In this document: one piece after another, positions 48,832 through 60,499 of the stretch
How the letters are laid out: each line of letters begins with the position of its first letter
Numbering within the stretch: position 1 is the stretch's first letter
Assembly (NCBI RefSeq): GCF_949628265.1
Contig: NC_088788.1
Coordinates: 1,426,001 to 1,490,000, forward strand
Direction of reading: 5' to 3'
Origin: Cloeon dipterum
Lineage: Eukaryota > Arthropoda > Insecta > Ephemeroptera > Baetidae
DNA: 64,000 nt
The notes under the pieces: model-generated
Database searches by the model: none
What the model was told of the DNA's origin: nothing
Seen by the model: the letters and a program-made list of their open reading frames with translations, nothing else
Position numbers and translations under genes: made by a program

Positions 48832-49720
48832 AGTATCTGAATTTTGATCAAATTATGACAATCGTAGAAAACATTTGATTGATTTTGTGTTTCGTATAAT
48901 ATGGTGTTTTTTTACTTCCAACAAAATAATAAAAATAGCTGTTGCGTCTAATAATTACAACTGGTTGTTGTTTGTATGACACAGATCATATTTGAAAATA
49001 TTTATGATGCTTTTGTGACGTAGTATTAACTATAATTTTGAGTCCTGCTCTAATAACAGTTTGAATTAATAAATAAATATATAACAAAATATTTTTGTTT
49101 GATTGCAAAAAAAAACAATCAGAGGGTTTTATAACGATTCTGCGGGCACACTTAACACATATTTGTGCACGGCTTTCTGTATGTAGAGCGCGACCAGCGG
49201 CTCATATTTATGTCTTTGACGAAATGCGTTCGTTTTACAGGAACGTCGGGTTTTAAAATGCGTTAACACACAGTCCCTTTTAAAGAAATTGTTCAGGGAT
49301 CATTGGCTCGCTGCAGGTAAAAGTAGAGAGAAAATTTAGACCTGCTTGAACGATGGCAGGGGAAAAAAATTGAAATAATATTGTACTTTATTGCCTTTGG
49401 CGATTGTCCTATACAATTAATCACTTCAGTAAGGCGAAATAATTAATTATGACCGTCGTGATTTTATCTATTCACGCGTTTGCCCTAAACCACATAGAGA
49501 GAAAACACACACATCTCAAGAGAATTTGCTAATTTGTAAACTAAACAAAACACAAATGCATGTGTGTGCGCAATAAGCAACGGCATAATATCTAAATCGA
49601 GCTTGAAATTTATGCAGCAAAACTACTGGAATATTTTTTTCATAATATACATATAAGACAATATATGTATATCGCATTTAAATCATTTTTTCAAAATTAT
49701 ATTACGCATCACGGAAAGTA
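48832..49720. repeat. LOL6 3' flank, shared with LOL5
   Basis: LOL6 3' UTR, then the same block as at 40.9-41.3 kb. From about 49600 it changes to the class B upstream sequence of LOL7. No gene is seen. Confidence 0.5.
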
Positions 49721-49955
49721 GTGAAAAATGGCCAGTCCAATTAATGCGTGATGCAACCCCAAATAATAATATTCTTTCACTGCGACTGGAACTTTCCAAC
49801 GTCCATATTATGGCTCGAAAATTATGGAGGGAAAACACTTTGTGACATCAACAGTTTGTCACACATATAGCAGGAAGTTCCGAGTTTCACAATTCATGCT
49901 GAAAACTTCTGCCTCTGTCTGAACAAACAGCTCTTTTACAACGTTGAAAGTCAAA
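49720..49955 (+). promoter_or_regulatory. Class B upstream block of LOL7
   Basis: Nearly the same as the block before LOL3: AACACTTTGTGACATCAAC, CACACATATAGCAGGAAG, TTTCACAATTCATGCTG and CAAACAGCTCTTTTACAACG. Confidence 0.55.
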
Positions 49956-52900
49956 ATGAGGGTTTTGGTGCTTTCGACGATCATATCAGTGCTAATAATT
50001 GTGAATTATCAGGTGAACGTTTTGATGGATATGTGATTATGTTGGGATCTGGTCTAAATTAGAAAAACTTTAAAATTTAGTTGGTTCTTTGCGGCGGTAG
50101 AAGTCCTCAATTACGGAAACGTTTACTTTCAAAAGGTAAAAAAGTATAATAAATAATCTGGTCAAATGTTTAGAAAACCTGAAGCATTCGAGACGACCTT
50201 TTATAATCAAGTGTTGTGGAGGTTCGAAATGTTCGTCATCTTTTAAGCATAAACCACCGCTACGTTCGAGCGATTTGAAAACGAATAACACTACTATCCT
50301 TAAAAAAGCCAGCACTCCGTATGAATAATCTGAATAATTTGTGAATGAGAAGCAAGAAGCAAACTATTTAATATTATTTTCATTTTAGAGAGCATTTTCA
50401 AACAGCTGAAACTAAAAATGAGAGCAGGGAATACGAAAATAGGGCTGATCCAACCCCCTCTGAACCAAACCAAAATTATCCCATTGCAACAGAAACAATT
50501 TCCTCTGATCAAGGCATTGCGTCCTCTGAGACAGAATATCCTAAAAGCACCTCTCCAGCAGCAGAAGCGAAAACTACCCTGACCACAGCTGCGAAAGTAG
50601 ATAGACATTTGACTAATATTTAAAATTAATATATAAAAAAATTAAATTAGCGTAAAGAAGATTTTCAAGACTCTTGCCTTCCTCTTAAGTGCAACAAAGA
50701 CGTATGTGTCGTATTTATTTTGACGCATCCAATATTTATATTCGAATTTATAGAGCACAGTGTTTGATGCAAATGGAAAAATCAAAGGTAAAATGTGAAA
50801 CATGTGGAGAATGGATAAAAATCTATGTTTATTACGTGGAGAATTTATTTTTTAATTGAGTCTACAATAGCTACTCCCAGAGGCAATTATCAATAAAATT
50901 AATAAAAACAGAATAACGTTTGGTGCTATTGTAAAATCAATTAAAATTCCGATTCTATTTTTTTTCCAAAAAAAGCATTCTCTATATATTCAGATGGAGA
51001 AAAGTACGGAAAGTGGACGCGCACCTGCGACAAATCGTACCTCTTCTCTAACAAGCTTGTTAGTATTAAATTTTTAATATGTTTCATTAAAAATAAAATA
51101 ATTAATTAATTAATTCCTTATAAAGGGAACTTGGCAGCAGAATTGGGACTTTTGTTGCAGTTTAGGAATGCACCCGATATGGTTTAACTCGGCATCCGAC
51201 TTTGAATGTTTAAGCAACTCGACCAAAGCGAACTGGACGCAAAACTGGAATTATTGGACGGCGGGACACGCAATGGGCACCTGGGGTCAGTGGGCTTGGT
51301 GTCCAGGGGCCGTCAACCTTCCCGACTCGCTTTCCTGGGCTCCGGGGCAACCGGACAACGCCCAGCAGCCTGACGAGAATTGCCTTCATTTGCAAGTGAC
51401 GAAAAATTCGAGCGGTGTAGTTTTGTCGGACCGGAATTGCAGCCATAAGTACATCATCGCTTGCCAGGTGGGATGATTTTTTTCTGTGTGTTGAGAGCAA
51501 ACATAAAAATTCTGGATGGTTTTAAGGGCGACGCAATGATGGCGTCCATCTGCAACAAGCCAAACTGTCCGATTGAGTGCAGTAGAAATGCAAGATCTGT
51601 TTTTCCTTTAAAATCTTTTTTTTTAACAATATTTAAAACATAATAGGAATCATTTTTCACAAAGGGAATAATTAAAGGTTAGTGATTTGAGCCTAAATTT
51701 AGTGAAAATTTTTCGATCTTGTCTTTCAGATCTGTTTGTCCACGGCCAGTGGAACGCCGGTTGTGGAAAGGATTATCTCTTTTCAGCTGCAACTGTGAAT
51801 TTTAAGTTTTATAGATTTTTTAATTTTTTTTAAATATCATAACGATTAGTTGGATTGGTTGGGCGCGTGGAATTATTGTTGCTCAGTTGGAATGAAACTG
51901 GCCTCGATTGAGGCTATTGAGGAATTGAGTTGTCTCACGAACATGGTTGCGAAATATCCCAAAGCGGGTAAAATATGATATTTCCAATTAAAATGAATTT
52001 GACACTTTTATAAACTCTCAACAGCTTACCCTGATCAATGTGGACGCGATTTCTGGACATCTGGCACCAACCGCGGTTGTCCTGGCTCTCACTTCTGGTG
52101 TTCTGACGACGAAAAATTGAACAAGGAGGAAATAGCCAACTGGAAAAACGGGATATTGCCCTCGGAGAGTGCTGATCAGTGCATTTTCATCAATTTGTCA
52201 AATTCAACTTTGAGTGAGACCTATTTGGGCGCTGCCTCTTGTACCGAGCAAAAACCGTTTCTTTGCGAGGTGATATTATTATGTATTCCTTTTACCATCA
52301 TGTAGTTTATTGTTTTTGTGTCTTTCAGGCCTTGCAACCGGGCAAAAAATCGATGCAAATCGAACGCACTTGCAAAGAAATTTGGAATGTGACAGACAAA
52401 GAAGTGAATGATATAATCATGAATCCAAGCGGCGACGTCGTCAACCAAAGACGCAATCTCAAAGTGATACTCCGCAAATGAATTGGAGTAATATATTTAA
52501 AATCGTGTCTATATTTTTGCTTCGCAGTGTTATTTAAGGTGCTGCGGGAAAAAAGGACACGTTGTAAATTTAATATATATTTCTTTAGTTCGCTTTTTAA
52601 AAATCGAATTAAATCTGATTATGGAAAAGATAAAAAGTGGGTCACTGGTGACGGATCAAATTTTGCGCAACTTGGAGGACTTGACGGCCGACGACCCGCA
52701 AGCAATGCAGAATGGCTTTCAAAACTTTGATTCCTGCGCTTCCTTGCGTAATCTTTTCTATGCCATTAACATAATTGAAGTTAAAAATCTTTTGCAGAGT
52801 CCACTGACGAATGCAACACGACGGCCCAGGTGTTCGGGTGTGGAAAGAAAAATGCACCAGACCTGACAATCGGAATCGTCACTGCCAACAAAGGAGACGC

Positions 52901-53948
52901 CACTGTGACCTTTTTAGAACTCAATTCAAACAGAATTTTATCTTTTAATTTGTGTTCGCTAGGTTTCAGTTACTGCTACAGGGGGAATTAAAACCAGCGG
53001 GAGATTATGTTCTGAGTATCCAGCAGCAAGTTGTGTACCAAATGTAATCTTCCTAAATTTAGACTAATTTACAGTAAAATTAACTAATGTTGTTCTTGCA
53101 GCAAGCAAATATCGATGAACTTAAAAACACGGGAAAATGTAATCAATTTAATTTCCTTTCTTGAGACGCATTATTATTTCAATTTTAAATATTGAGATAA
53201 AATGAACAATCAAAGTATTTATCACAATTTAATATATTTTAACTGTAAATTATATTAAAAGGTGGATACCCCATCATTTTAATAATCTCAATTATTGGTC
53301 CATATACATACAGTTACTTTTCATCAGAATTTTATATATTTATAATAATCATTTATCGTGATTTTAATAAAAAAATGTGTCCCGCTCACGGCAAAATTTA
53401 AATGAAAGGTCTAACATTTATTTCAGCATCGTTGGGAGTTCTCATGACATCATCGACTGGTAAAAAATATTTCAAGACACATTTACATGGACTTGTAAGA
53501 ATTTAGAACAGTAAATAAATGCATCAAAATAACATTATTTTTCTAAATTTAGACCGACGCTCAAGCAGAAGCACAATGCTGTGCTTTTGGCACTCACCTT
53601 GCCATTTTCGAAAGCTTAGAAGATTTCAAAGCTTTTGTGCAAAGCTGGCAAGGTAAAAAATTCTCCTGACATTTTGTTAATCAATTGGGAACTGGAACGA
53701 ATATTATCACAGATAATTCACGCTACTGGGTTTACATTGGGCCGACTTTCGACAACGGCGATGGCACCGACAGCTGGTGCTTGAACTTTAAGAGACTGCC
53801 AACAGGATTGATCACAGACATCAACACTTTTTATCGCAACCAGCAGTGGAGCCTTACTCATATATTCGTGAGGCAAGGCGCTGAATTAGAATTAGTCTCA
53901 AAAGAAGTTGGGGCTCACCATGTTTTATGTGGCCCACTTCCCTTCTAA
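49956..53948 (+). CDS. LOL7: CTLD x2 - OBP - CTLD fusion protein (CTLD1 absent)
   Basis: Signal peptide MRVLVLSTIISVLIIVNYQ and class B promoter as in LOL3, but from exon 4 on it resembles LOL4: one Ser/Thr exon ending TTLTTAAK at a GTAGAT donor, then RKEDFQDSCLPLKCNKD. CTLD1 and its leader are missing at the same junction as in LOL4. Domains: CTLD2 51126-51467 (one residue longer, GQPDNAQQPDENC), CTLD3 51850-52269, OBP 52329-52904, CTLD4 53553-53948, ending CGPLPF rather than PY. No stop or frameshift was found. Product roughly 790 aa. Poly(A) signal at 54162-54167. Confidence 0.83.
52329..52904 (+). other. OBP domain of LOL7
   Basis: Standard cassette, second subtype (CNTTAQVFGCGKKNAPD), although the gene shares the CTLD1 loss with LOL4, which carries the first subtype. 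Confidence 0.82.
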
Positions 53949-54239
53949 TTTATCTCAATTTTGATTAAATTATTCCAATCGTAGAAAATATTTGGATTTA
54001 TTTTGTGTTTGGTATAATGGTATTTTTTGCTCGGCAACAAAATAATAGAAAAAATAGCTGTGTGTCTTCATAATTGCAGCGGTTGTTGTTTGTATGACAT
54101 ATAGTGTGATATATAATGTAAAGTCCTACCAAGAAATGCTGTATACTCTAATTCAAGTTAGAATAAATAAATAAATATAGAAGAAAATATTTTTCTTTGA
54201 TTGCAAAAATTGGTTTATTATTAAATCACAAATGTCAGG

Positions 54240-54690
54240 GTAAATAATCCAGCTGATATCATCGCAGTATCAAAAAACCTCTTTAATCTAGTTCGGTGCT
54301 TTCCGCTTTCCCCTTTTCCCTAATTAATCAAGCAGGAATTCACCCGCCAGTTGCATTAGTTGCACCAGAGAGGCAGCACTGGGCAGCACGGCACCACCGT
54401 GTAATCCTTAAAACGTAAACAACACCACCAGCTGTCGGCCACGCCCACACTGCCGGACGCCGAATTCTCTTTCGTCGTAAAAAGGAAAAGTAAGTTAAAT
54501 TAGTGAATTTTATCGCTTTATAAACACTTTTTCGGATTTAATCACGGTCTTTTATTTTAATAATTCGACTTTTATGTATTTTGTTTACAATAACACGCAC
54601 AGACACGCATTTTTGTACCTTTGTTTACATTGTTTGAGCTGTGGAAAAGTGTTTTATGCATAAGTTTATTTTGTTGCAGGCACACAATAT
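54240..54690 (+). promoter_or_regulatory. NUDCD1 promoter and 5' UTR
   Basis: Sequence becomes more GC-rich near 54300-54480. A likely untranslated exon ends at AGGAAAA/GTAAGT near 54488, and the next acceptor TTGTTGCAG lies at 54671-54679, 18 bp before the ATG. Confidence 0.5.
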
Positions 54691-54697
54691 CGACATT

Positions 54698-57522
54698 ATG
54701 CTTTCTGAACTGAGTCCAGACTCATCTCTGCTGATGCCAGACTTTGATGGCTACAAGCTCAGTCTGGACAACGTGCCAATTTACACGCACCAACTCACCA
54801 CTGGTAAGAATAAATAAATAACCAGCGAAATTTGTTTAAATTAAATAACAATAACATGTTTGATTATCACATTATTTAACATAAATTCATTCATTTTGCA
54901 GGAGTGAGCCACCGTGAGCCGACCTCGCACCAGTTTTCCTTCGCGTTTGTCCGTTTGTTCGGACTGCACAACCACTTGCACGGCGATCCGTGCACCAAAG
55001 ACCAAGTCTTCTTGATCAACGACAATGGGGAAATTGTCAAACATCTCTGGAATAGTGACGTGAGTGGCGCACTCCTCTGTAAACACCTCTGAATTAAATG
55101 AGTTTAATCACAGAAGCGGCTATTTGAGAGCAGCGTGGTGGCCTCCACATCGACAGGCGCTGAATGCCGGGTGCTCAACCCTTCCCTCTGCCTGGACGCT
55201 CCGGGACATGCTGCTGCGATGACGGGCGGGGCTGATGGATTGCTCACTGTCTTTTTCACTGGAGACCGAACCACCAATGAAGAATGGAAGGTTTGTTTTC
55301 ACTCGGTTTTTTAGGAAAATAGTCGAATATTATTATACTGTTGTTTGGTGCAAAGTAGACGGTTTTTTGATACATGAATTTAGCCTCATTTAAGTGGAAT
55401 GATGGGGATTTTTTTAATTTTAAAAACTTGTCACCAAAATTGTCCCAAAATCCGATTTTTTGAATTTTATCGGATACGCCCCTTTTAAGAGCAAAGGAAA
55501 TTAATTGCTTCCAGGTGAGAAAATTATAAAAATTAAATAGTGAGAAGTTAAAAAATAGTACTTAAAGAGTCTTGAAAGTAATTTTTATTTTTTCAAATAT
55601 TGCAGATTTTCAAAAAGGGTGTCTGTTTGGTCTCATTAAAATTCACCAGTTGATAGAAGCGTTGAAAACTGCCTATAATAAATACCGAGTTACATTTTTC
55701 AGTTTTCACTTTAGTAATAAAAAGGTTTTAACAACAGCAAATTGCCAGCCTGAAAGTCAGCACGCCAGGAGTGGTCCGAAGCCTTTCTTTCGACCAGGAG
55801 AAAAACGAACTTCAAATTCTGGTCGAGTCTGTTGTGCTAAAAGACGCGTTTCCGGAACTGGAGTCGCTCAAAGAGGGCGAGGCAGCCACACTGATCCACT
55901 GGCTGAAAGTCAATCCGGAATTAGGTAAATTTTGCTCGATTTAATCCCCCTCATAGTCTGCTACAACAATAATTGTTTTTCAGGCAAAGGTGACGACTCG
56001 GTGGTGTTTCACAAGAAGATTTGTGTCCACGGCGTGGTTGAATACGTTGCACTGGAGGAGGGTGGACAGGCAATCTACATCTGCAGTGAAAAAGAGCCTG
56101 TCTACGCTTACGACTCTGTCAGGCCTTGCACGCCTACTCTTGAAAGAGTACTTCGTAAGTATTTTTTTATCTCTGGTTCAATGCAAACCTTTGAGCCGAT
56201 TTACTCAAAAAGATAAATTATTAGTTTCTTTTTTTATATCACAATTTTGTGAATTGCTAGGTGAGCCAATAGCTTACACGTGGAGCCAGACCGAAGAAAA
56301 TATCAGTGTGTCCTTCAATATACCGGCTGGAGTCGACAGCATAAACACAGAAGTGAAAGAGCAGAACCTGAAGGTGACCATTGCCAGTCCTTGCGGACAG
56401 TTTTCCAAGGAGGTCATCAATGGCACTTTGGTCCAAAGCGTTTTGCCCGAAATCGACACTAAAAATGTGGATGGAAGGTAAAAATTGTATCGTATTTTTC
56501 TTTGAAAAAATCTAATGAGTTTTATTGGTAGTGTTGAGTTGCGCCTGACAAAAACGGAAGCTGGCGTGGATTGGTTTGAATTTATTCGAAATGACCCTAA
56601 CGGAACCATGGCTGCGAACGAGGTGGACGTCGAGAAGGCGAATTCGTGTTTGGATAAATATACGTCAGAAAAGCAGGCAAAGGTAAGCGCGAGATGATTG
56701 CGTATTAAATAATTTTACTCACCCTAAAAGCAATTAATTTCCTTTGCTAATAAAGAGGGCGTAACCTGAAAAAAATCGAAAAATTGGATTTTCGGGCAAT
56801 TTTGGCCAGAAGAATATGTAAAAAAAATAGAAAATAAATTATTTTATTATTTTAAACAGGGACAATTGATATAATTTTAATTTTGTAGGACGCTGAAGGC
56901 TTGGGCCATGGATTCAACAACAGCCAGCTAGAAGAGTGCGACGAGTTGCCTGCCTCGAGCAAACTGCAGCGTCTGCCACTCGAATCGCATTCACCAAGCC
57001 ACATTGTGCTGCTGAGCAGTCAGCAGTGGCTGGGCAACAGCCGCACTCCGATTGCGGGTCAGCAGCCGACCCTGCTGCTCCGACACGACGTGGACGCGCT
57101 CGTCTGGCAGCCCGGCCATCACCTCGAGTCGCTCACCCAGCACCTGGCCACCTTTCCGGGCTTTGGCTACGTGCAGGCGTCCAAGACGAGTAAAAAATGG
57201 CTCGTGTGGCCGCCTGGCGCCTCCTGGGTGGCCGTTGTGGACACTCACCGCCATATTTACCTCTACCACCAGCCGCAACCTCTGCAGACGCAGCTGATTA
57301 ATAGGAAATCTGGTCAGTGGGAATGCTGGGAATGTTTTGATGGCGTAAATTTCATTAATTTTATTTGTTTTAGGTCAAAAAGTGAAGACTGTAGCTAAAC
57401 AGCAGGTGGTTGGCCTGCCTGACAACTCGGCCAGGGTCCTCGGCGTCTACCCTGAGGATGATAAACTTTTTGTTCTTCTCGCGAATAATTCCATTGTTGT
57501 CGTTCAAGTGAACCAAGCTTAA
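54698..57522 (+). CDS. NUDCD1: NudC domain-containing protein 1 (NUDCD1 / CML66 homologue)
   Basis: NudC-family proteins are co-chaperones that use a CS (p23-like) domain with Hsp90 and client proteins. Exons: 54698-54803, 54902-55059, 55114-55290, 55738-55924, 55984-56154, 56261-56477, 56532-56682, 56889-57312, 57374-57522. Phases agree; 579 aa (human 583). Matches to human run end to end: DFDGYKLSLDNVPIY (RFEGYKLSLEPLPCY), YTWSQTEENISVSFNIP at the start of the CS domain (about residues 270-360; YYWQQTEDDLTVTIRLP), LEECDE, LLRHDVDALVWQP, FGYVQASKTSKK, HIYLYHQPQP and VAKQQV near the C terminus. It is a single-copy conserved gene that marks the right edge of the lectin array. Poly(A) signal at 57537-57542. 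Confidence 0.93.
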
Positions 57523-57544
57523 ATTTACATTTTTTTAATAAATA

Positions 57545-58278
57545 TTCACAGACAGAGCTTTTAAATTAATCACGGTGGTGAATTAATTTCTATTAGAGAT
57601 CTCAGCCCGCGAACAGGGCTTAAAATTAAAAAATGCCGGAGGGAAAAAATGTCTTCGGACCTTCGGGCTTTTAACTTCTCGTTTAAAATATTATCGCCAG
57701 CCGCTGATACCTCTGTTCAGATCAGGGTCCTTTTAAAACGCCAATGGCAGCCATCTTTGCGCAGGGATTAAGTTTAAAAATTTTAAACTGCTGTTCATTT
57801 TAGTCAATTTTATTTAATTTCTCAAATAACTGGTGTTATTTCGAGCTTGGATCGGCCACATACTCACAGAATAAATAAATTTATTTTTGTAAAAATTTAA
57901 AAAATATTAAAAACTTCGTTCAATGAAAAAAAGAAACATCATACGTTTAAAATATTTTCAACCACTAACTTCCATCAAGCGTGCACGAGACGTACGCTTT
58001 CGTCGTGTTTTCAACGAACCGTCGAGCAAAAAAAATCTAGCGTGCTCGCCGACTGAATGAGCGCGCAGAAGGATCGCGGATGGAGCACGCACCCCTGCGG
58101 TGGAGGGGGTTGGTGGCCATGGTGACAAGTTGGAGCTTGCCTCTGAAGATGGCACGGTGGTAGTTTCGTTGGTGAAAACGGCAAAACAGACGGCGGCCAG
58201 TCGGACGCAACGCAAACAAGGATCGAGCGAGCGACGGACGGACCAGCCGTTGATGGTGACGAGTGCAGCGCCGGTGAC
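57545..58278. other. Spacer and 5' UTR of the PDZ gene
   Basis: AT-rich to about 57960, then GC-rich. The open frames on both strands at 57958-58446 look like by-products of GC-rich 5' UTR sequence and match nothing known. Confidence 0.4.
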
Positions 58279-58392
58279 ATGTCGGCGTCGACAACGGCGC
58301 CAGGCAGGCAGGTCGTGCTCAGGGGCGGCTCGCCCTGGGGCTTCCGCATGCACGGCGGCGCCGACACCACGCAGCCCCTGCGCATCTCGAGG
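58279..58392 (+). CDS. First coding exon of a PDZ-domain protein (partial)
   Basis: The frame MSASTTAPGRQVVLRGGSPW, continuing GFRMHGGADTTQPLRISR, ends at a strong donor GTGAGT in phase 0. PWGF is the carboxylate-binding loop of PDZ domains of the PDLIM/Zasp and synaptopodin-2 type, and GGAD..QPLRISR fits the next strand (GGKDF..PLTISR-like). PDZ-LIM proteins of this type bind alpha-actinin at Z-discs and actin structures. No following exon was found in the window, so either a long first intron runs past the right edge or the next exon was missed. Which family it is cannot be told from 38 residues. Confidence 0.6.
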
Positions 58393-60480
58393 GTGAGTGA
58401 CCGCCGAAACGTAATTATTGTTTTTCTTTTTATTGACCGCAAACACGTGCGTTTTAAAAGGCCTACGTGTTTTCGGTTGTAATTTAAATTGTATGCATGG
58501 CTTTATTCTGGGCCAATAAATTTATTTTGGAACAAATTTAATTTTAGATTTGGCTTGAATTAATTTGACAGTATTTTTTGCCTTTAGCCGGTTAATACTG
58601 TTTTTATTTTTAAATAAATTCTTTGTTCTATTGTGTCCTTCGCAGGGCTGTAAAAGTTTAAGTTATTTTAAGGGATTTTTATGGGGTAATATTTATTGAA
58701 CTGTGAATGTTTATTTGGAACCTGTTCGTTTGCGGCCGTCTGGCGAAAAATGCGAGATAGGGGCGCCACTCAACTGTCTGATCTAAATTTAGAGAGAATT
58801 GCAAGTAAGCAAATAGTAATGGGATAAGAACGATCAATAAACGTGCCGTTCAAATTGACACTAGAAGAAAAACAGATTTTCGTCAGCTCCAATAATTAAA
58901 AAGCTTCAAAGACTAAAAAATTTAAATAAAAAAATCGATCATCCGCTATGATAACATTTTAAAATAAATTTTTAATAAATTTCCAAATTTTTTATTTGAT
59001 TTTGCCAGCGCAGAGCGAATCGTTTAAGTCAAATGTGAACGCGAGCAGAGGTTGTATCGGTGGGTCAGATCAAAAGGAAAAGGGATGAGTGGCCCTTGTG
59101 ATCCTCCTAGTGGGGAGCATGACCACATCATCTGACCATCTGCTGCTTGGCGAACGATCAAGAAAAGTGGACTCGTATTTTTAGCATTGCATTCTCGGTA
59201 CCGCCGCTCCCACTTGAATGATGCGGACGCAAACCACTTACTTTGTTTTCTTTATTCATCCCTCTTTTTGCTCCAAATGGAATTTTTTCGCAATGCGCCA
59301 ATTTTCTCCAGATGCCCTGTTTTAAAAATAAATCTGAAATTGAGTCGAGTAGCAAACGGAAACAGTTTCAATGATTGATTTGCATGCGCGTGAAATAATT
59401 TACGATATTAAAACGCCTCTGCGAAGCAACTCCCTGTGCATAATTGCGCGCTCGAATGAAAAGTGGGCGCGCCAACCGACCAACAAAACGCTTTGAAAAG
59501 AGGGCAGTCCGCACATTTCAATGGCATTCAAACCGTCGACTTTCCAAATTAAATTTAAATAAAATTCCTGGTATTTGAGATTGAAATTTACAAAAACTAG
59601 AATTATTTTAACCTCTTGAAAAAATACCATCTTCTATGTTTTCTCAGAAAGTAGCAACACAATTTTTTTTCCTTTTTTGTGCTGTGTTATTTTTCAATTG
59701 ACGCGAGGTCCGTAATGAAAAGAAGCTCACATGTGTTCCAAATTTGACTCAGCGCCGAGATCAGATTTAAGCTGATTTTTTTTTATACACTTCCGTGGGT
59801 ACATAATTCGAGTTCTCTTTCTTCTTGTTGCCAGACTTTTTGGCTCTGCCAGCCAGCTGCGATGAGCTAATCGCTTTCAGAGTGCGTGTGTTTATTGCAC
59901 GCGACTTTTATGACGCGATGCACTCATCTGCATCAAGTGTAATGAACGGAATTAACTACACGCGCGTCAAACGGCAATAAACACGTTATGAATAAAATGA
60001 AAATATTGCGATGAAAATAATAAATATAACACCTTTGCCATCGTAAATGTTGCAGTAATTGAAAATTCAATAAATTTCTTGTTTCTCTTGCTCTTCTACA
60101 ATGTTTTGCTGCGAAAACTTATCGTATGCAAACAAGCAAGTGGCTTTGTTTGTCTTGTCAGCGTCTACTGACTATAATAAACAGCAGTGGATCGTGTTAC
60201 AAAATGCGTGTGTGCATCTCAGTAGCTTGTTCCGCTGCTGGCGGCTTTTTTGCTCTCATGTTGTTTTTGCGAGCAACGAACACAAGCCGAGCCATGATCG
60301 CCGATAATTGATATTTTCACTTCCAACAGGCAACCGCATTCATAAATCATCCAAGAGCTGTAATTACCAATTAATTCAATGAAATAATTATCGCTCGCCT
60401 CTCATTGCAAAAAACTTTGAAACTCTCAGCCACACGGACAATAATTAAAACTTTTTTATCATTTATTTTTTAAAGGTGAC
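58393..60480. other. Long gene-poor stretch, probably intron
   Basis: AT-rich, no supported exon, RNA or repeat. It is most simply the first intron of the PDZ gene. Confidence 0.4.
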
Positions 60481-60499
60481 TTGTGGATTATTATTCCTG

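Noticed and set aside
8025-53948. Reading the array as separate small lectin genes and separate free OBP genes
   Set aside because: There is no signal peptide, promoter-like block or poly(A) signal between CTLD3, OBP and CTLD4 in any copy, and all internal exon phases join. Transcript data could still overturn this.
57958-58446. 162- and 143-residue - strand open frames upstream of the PDZ exon
   Set aside because: They overlap the PDZ exon and its GC-rich leader, and resemble no known protein.
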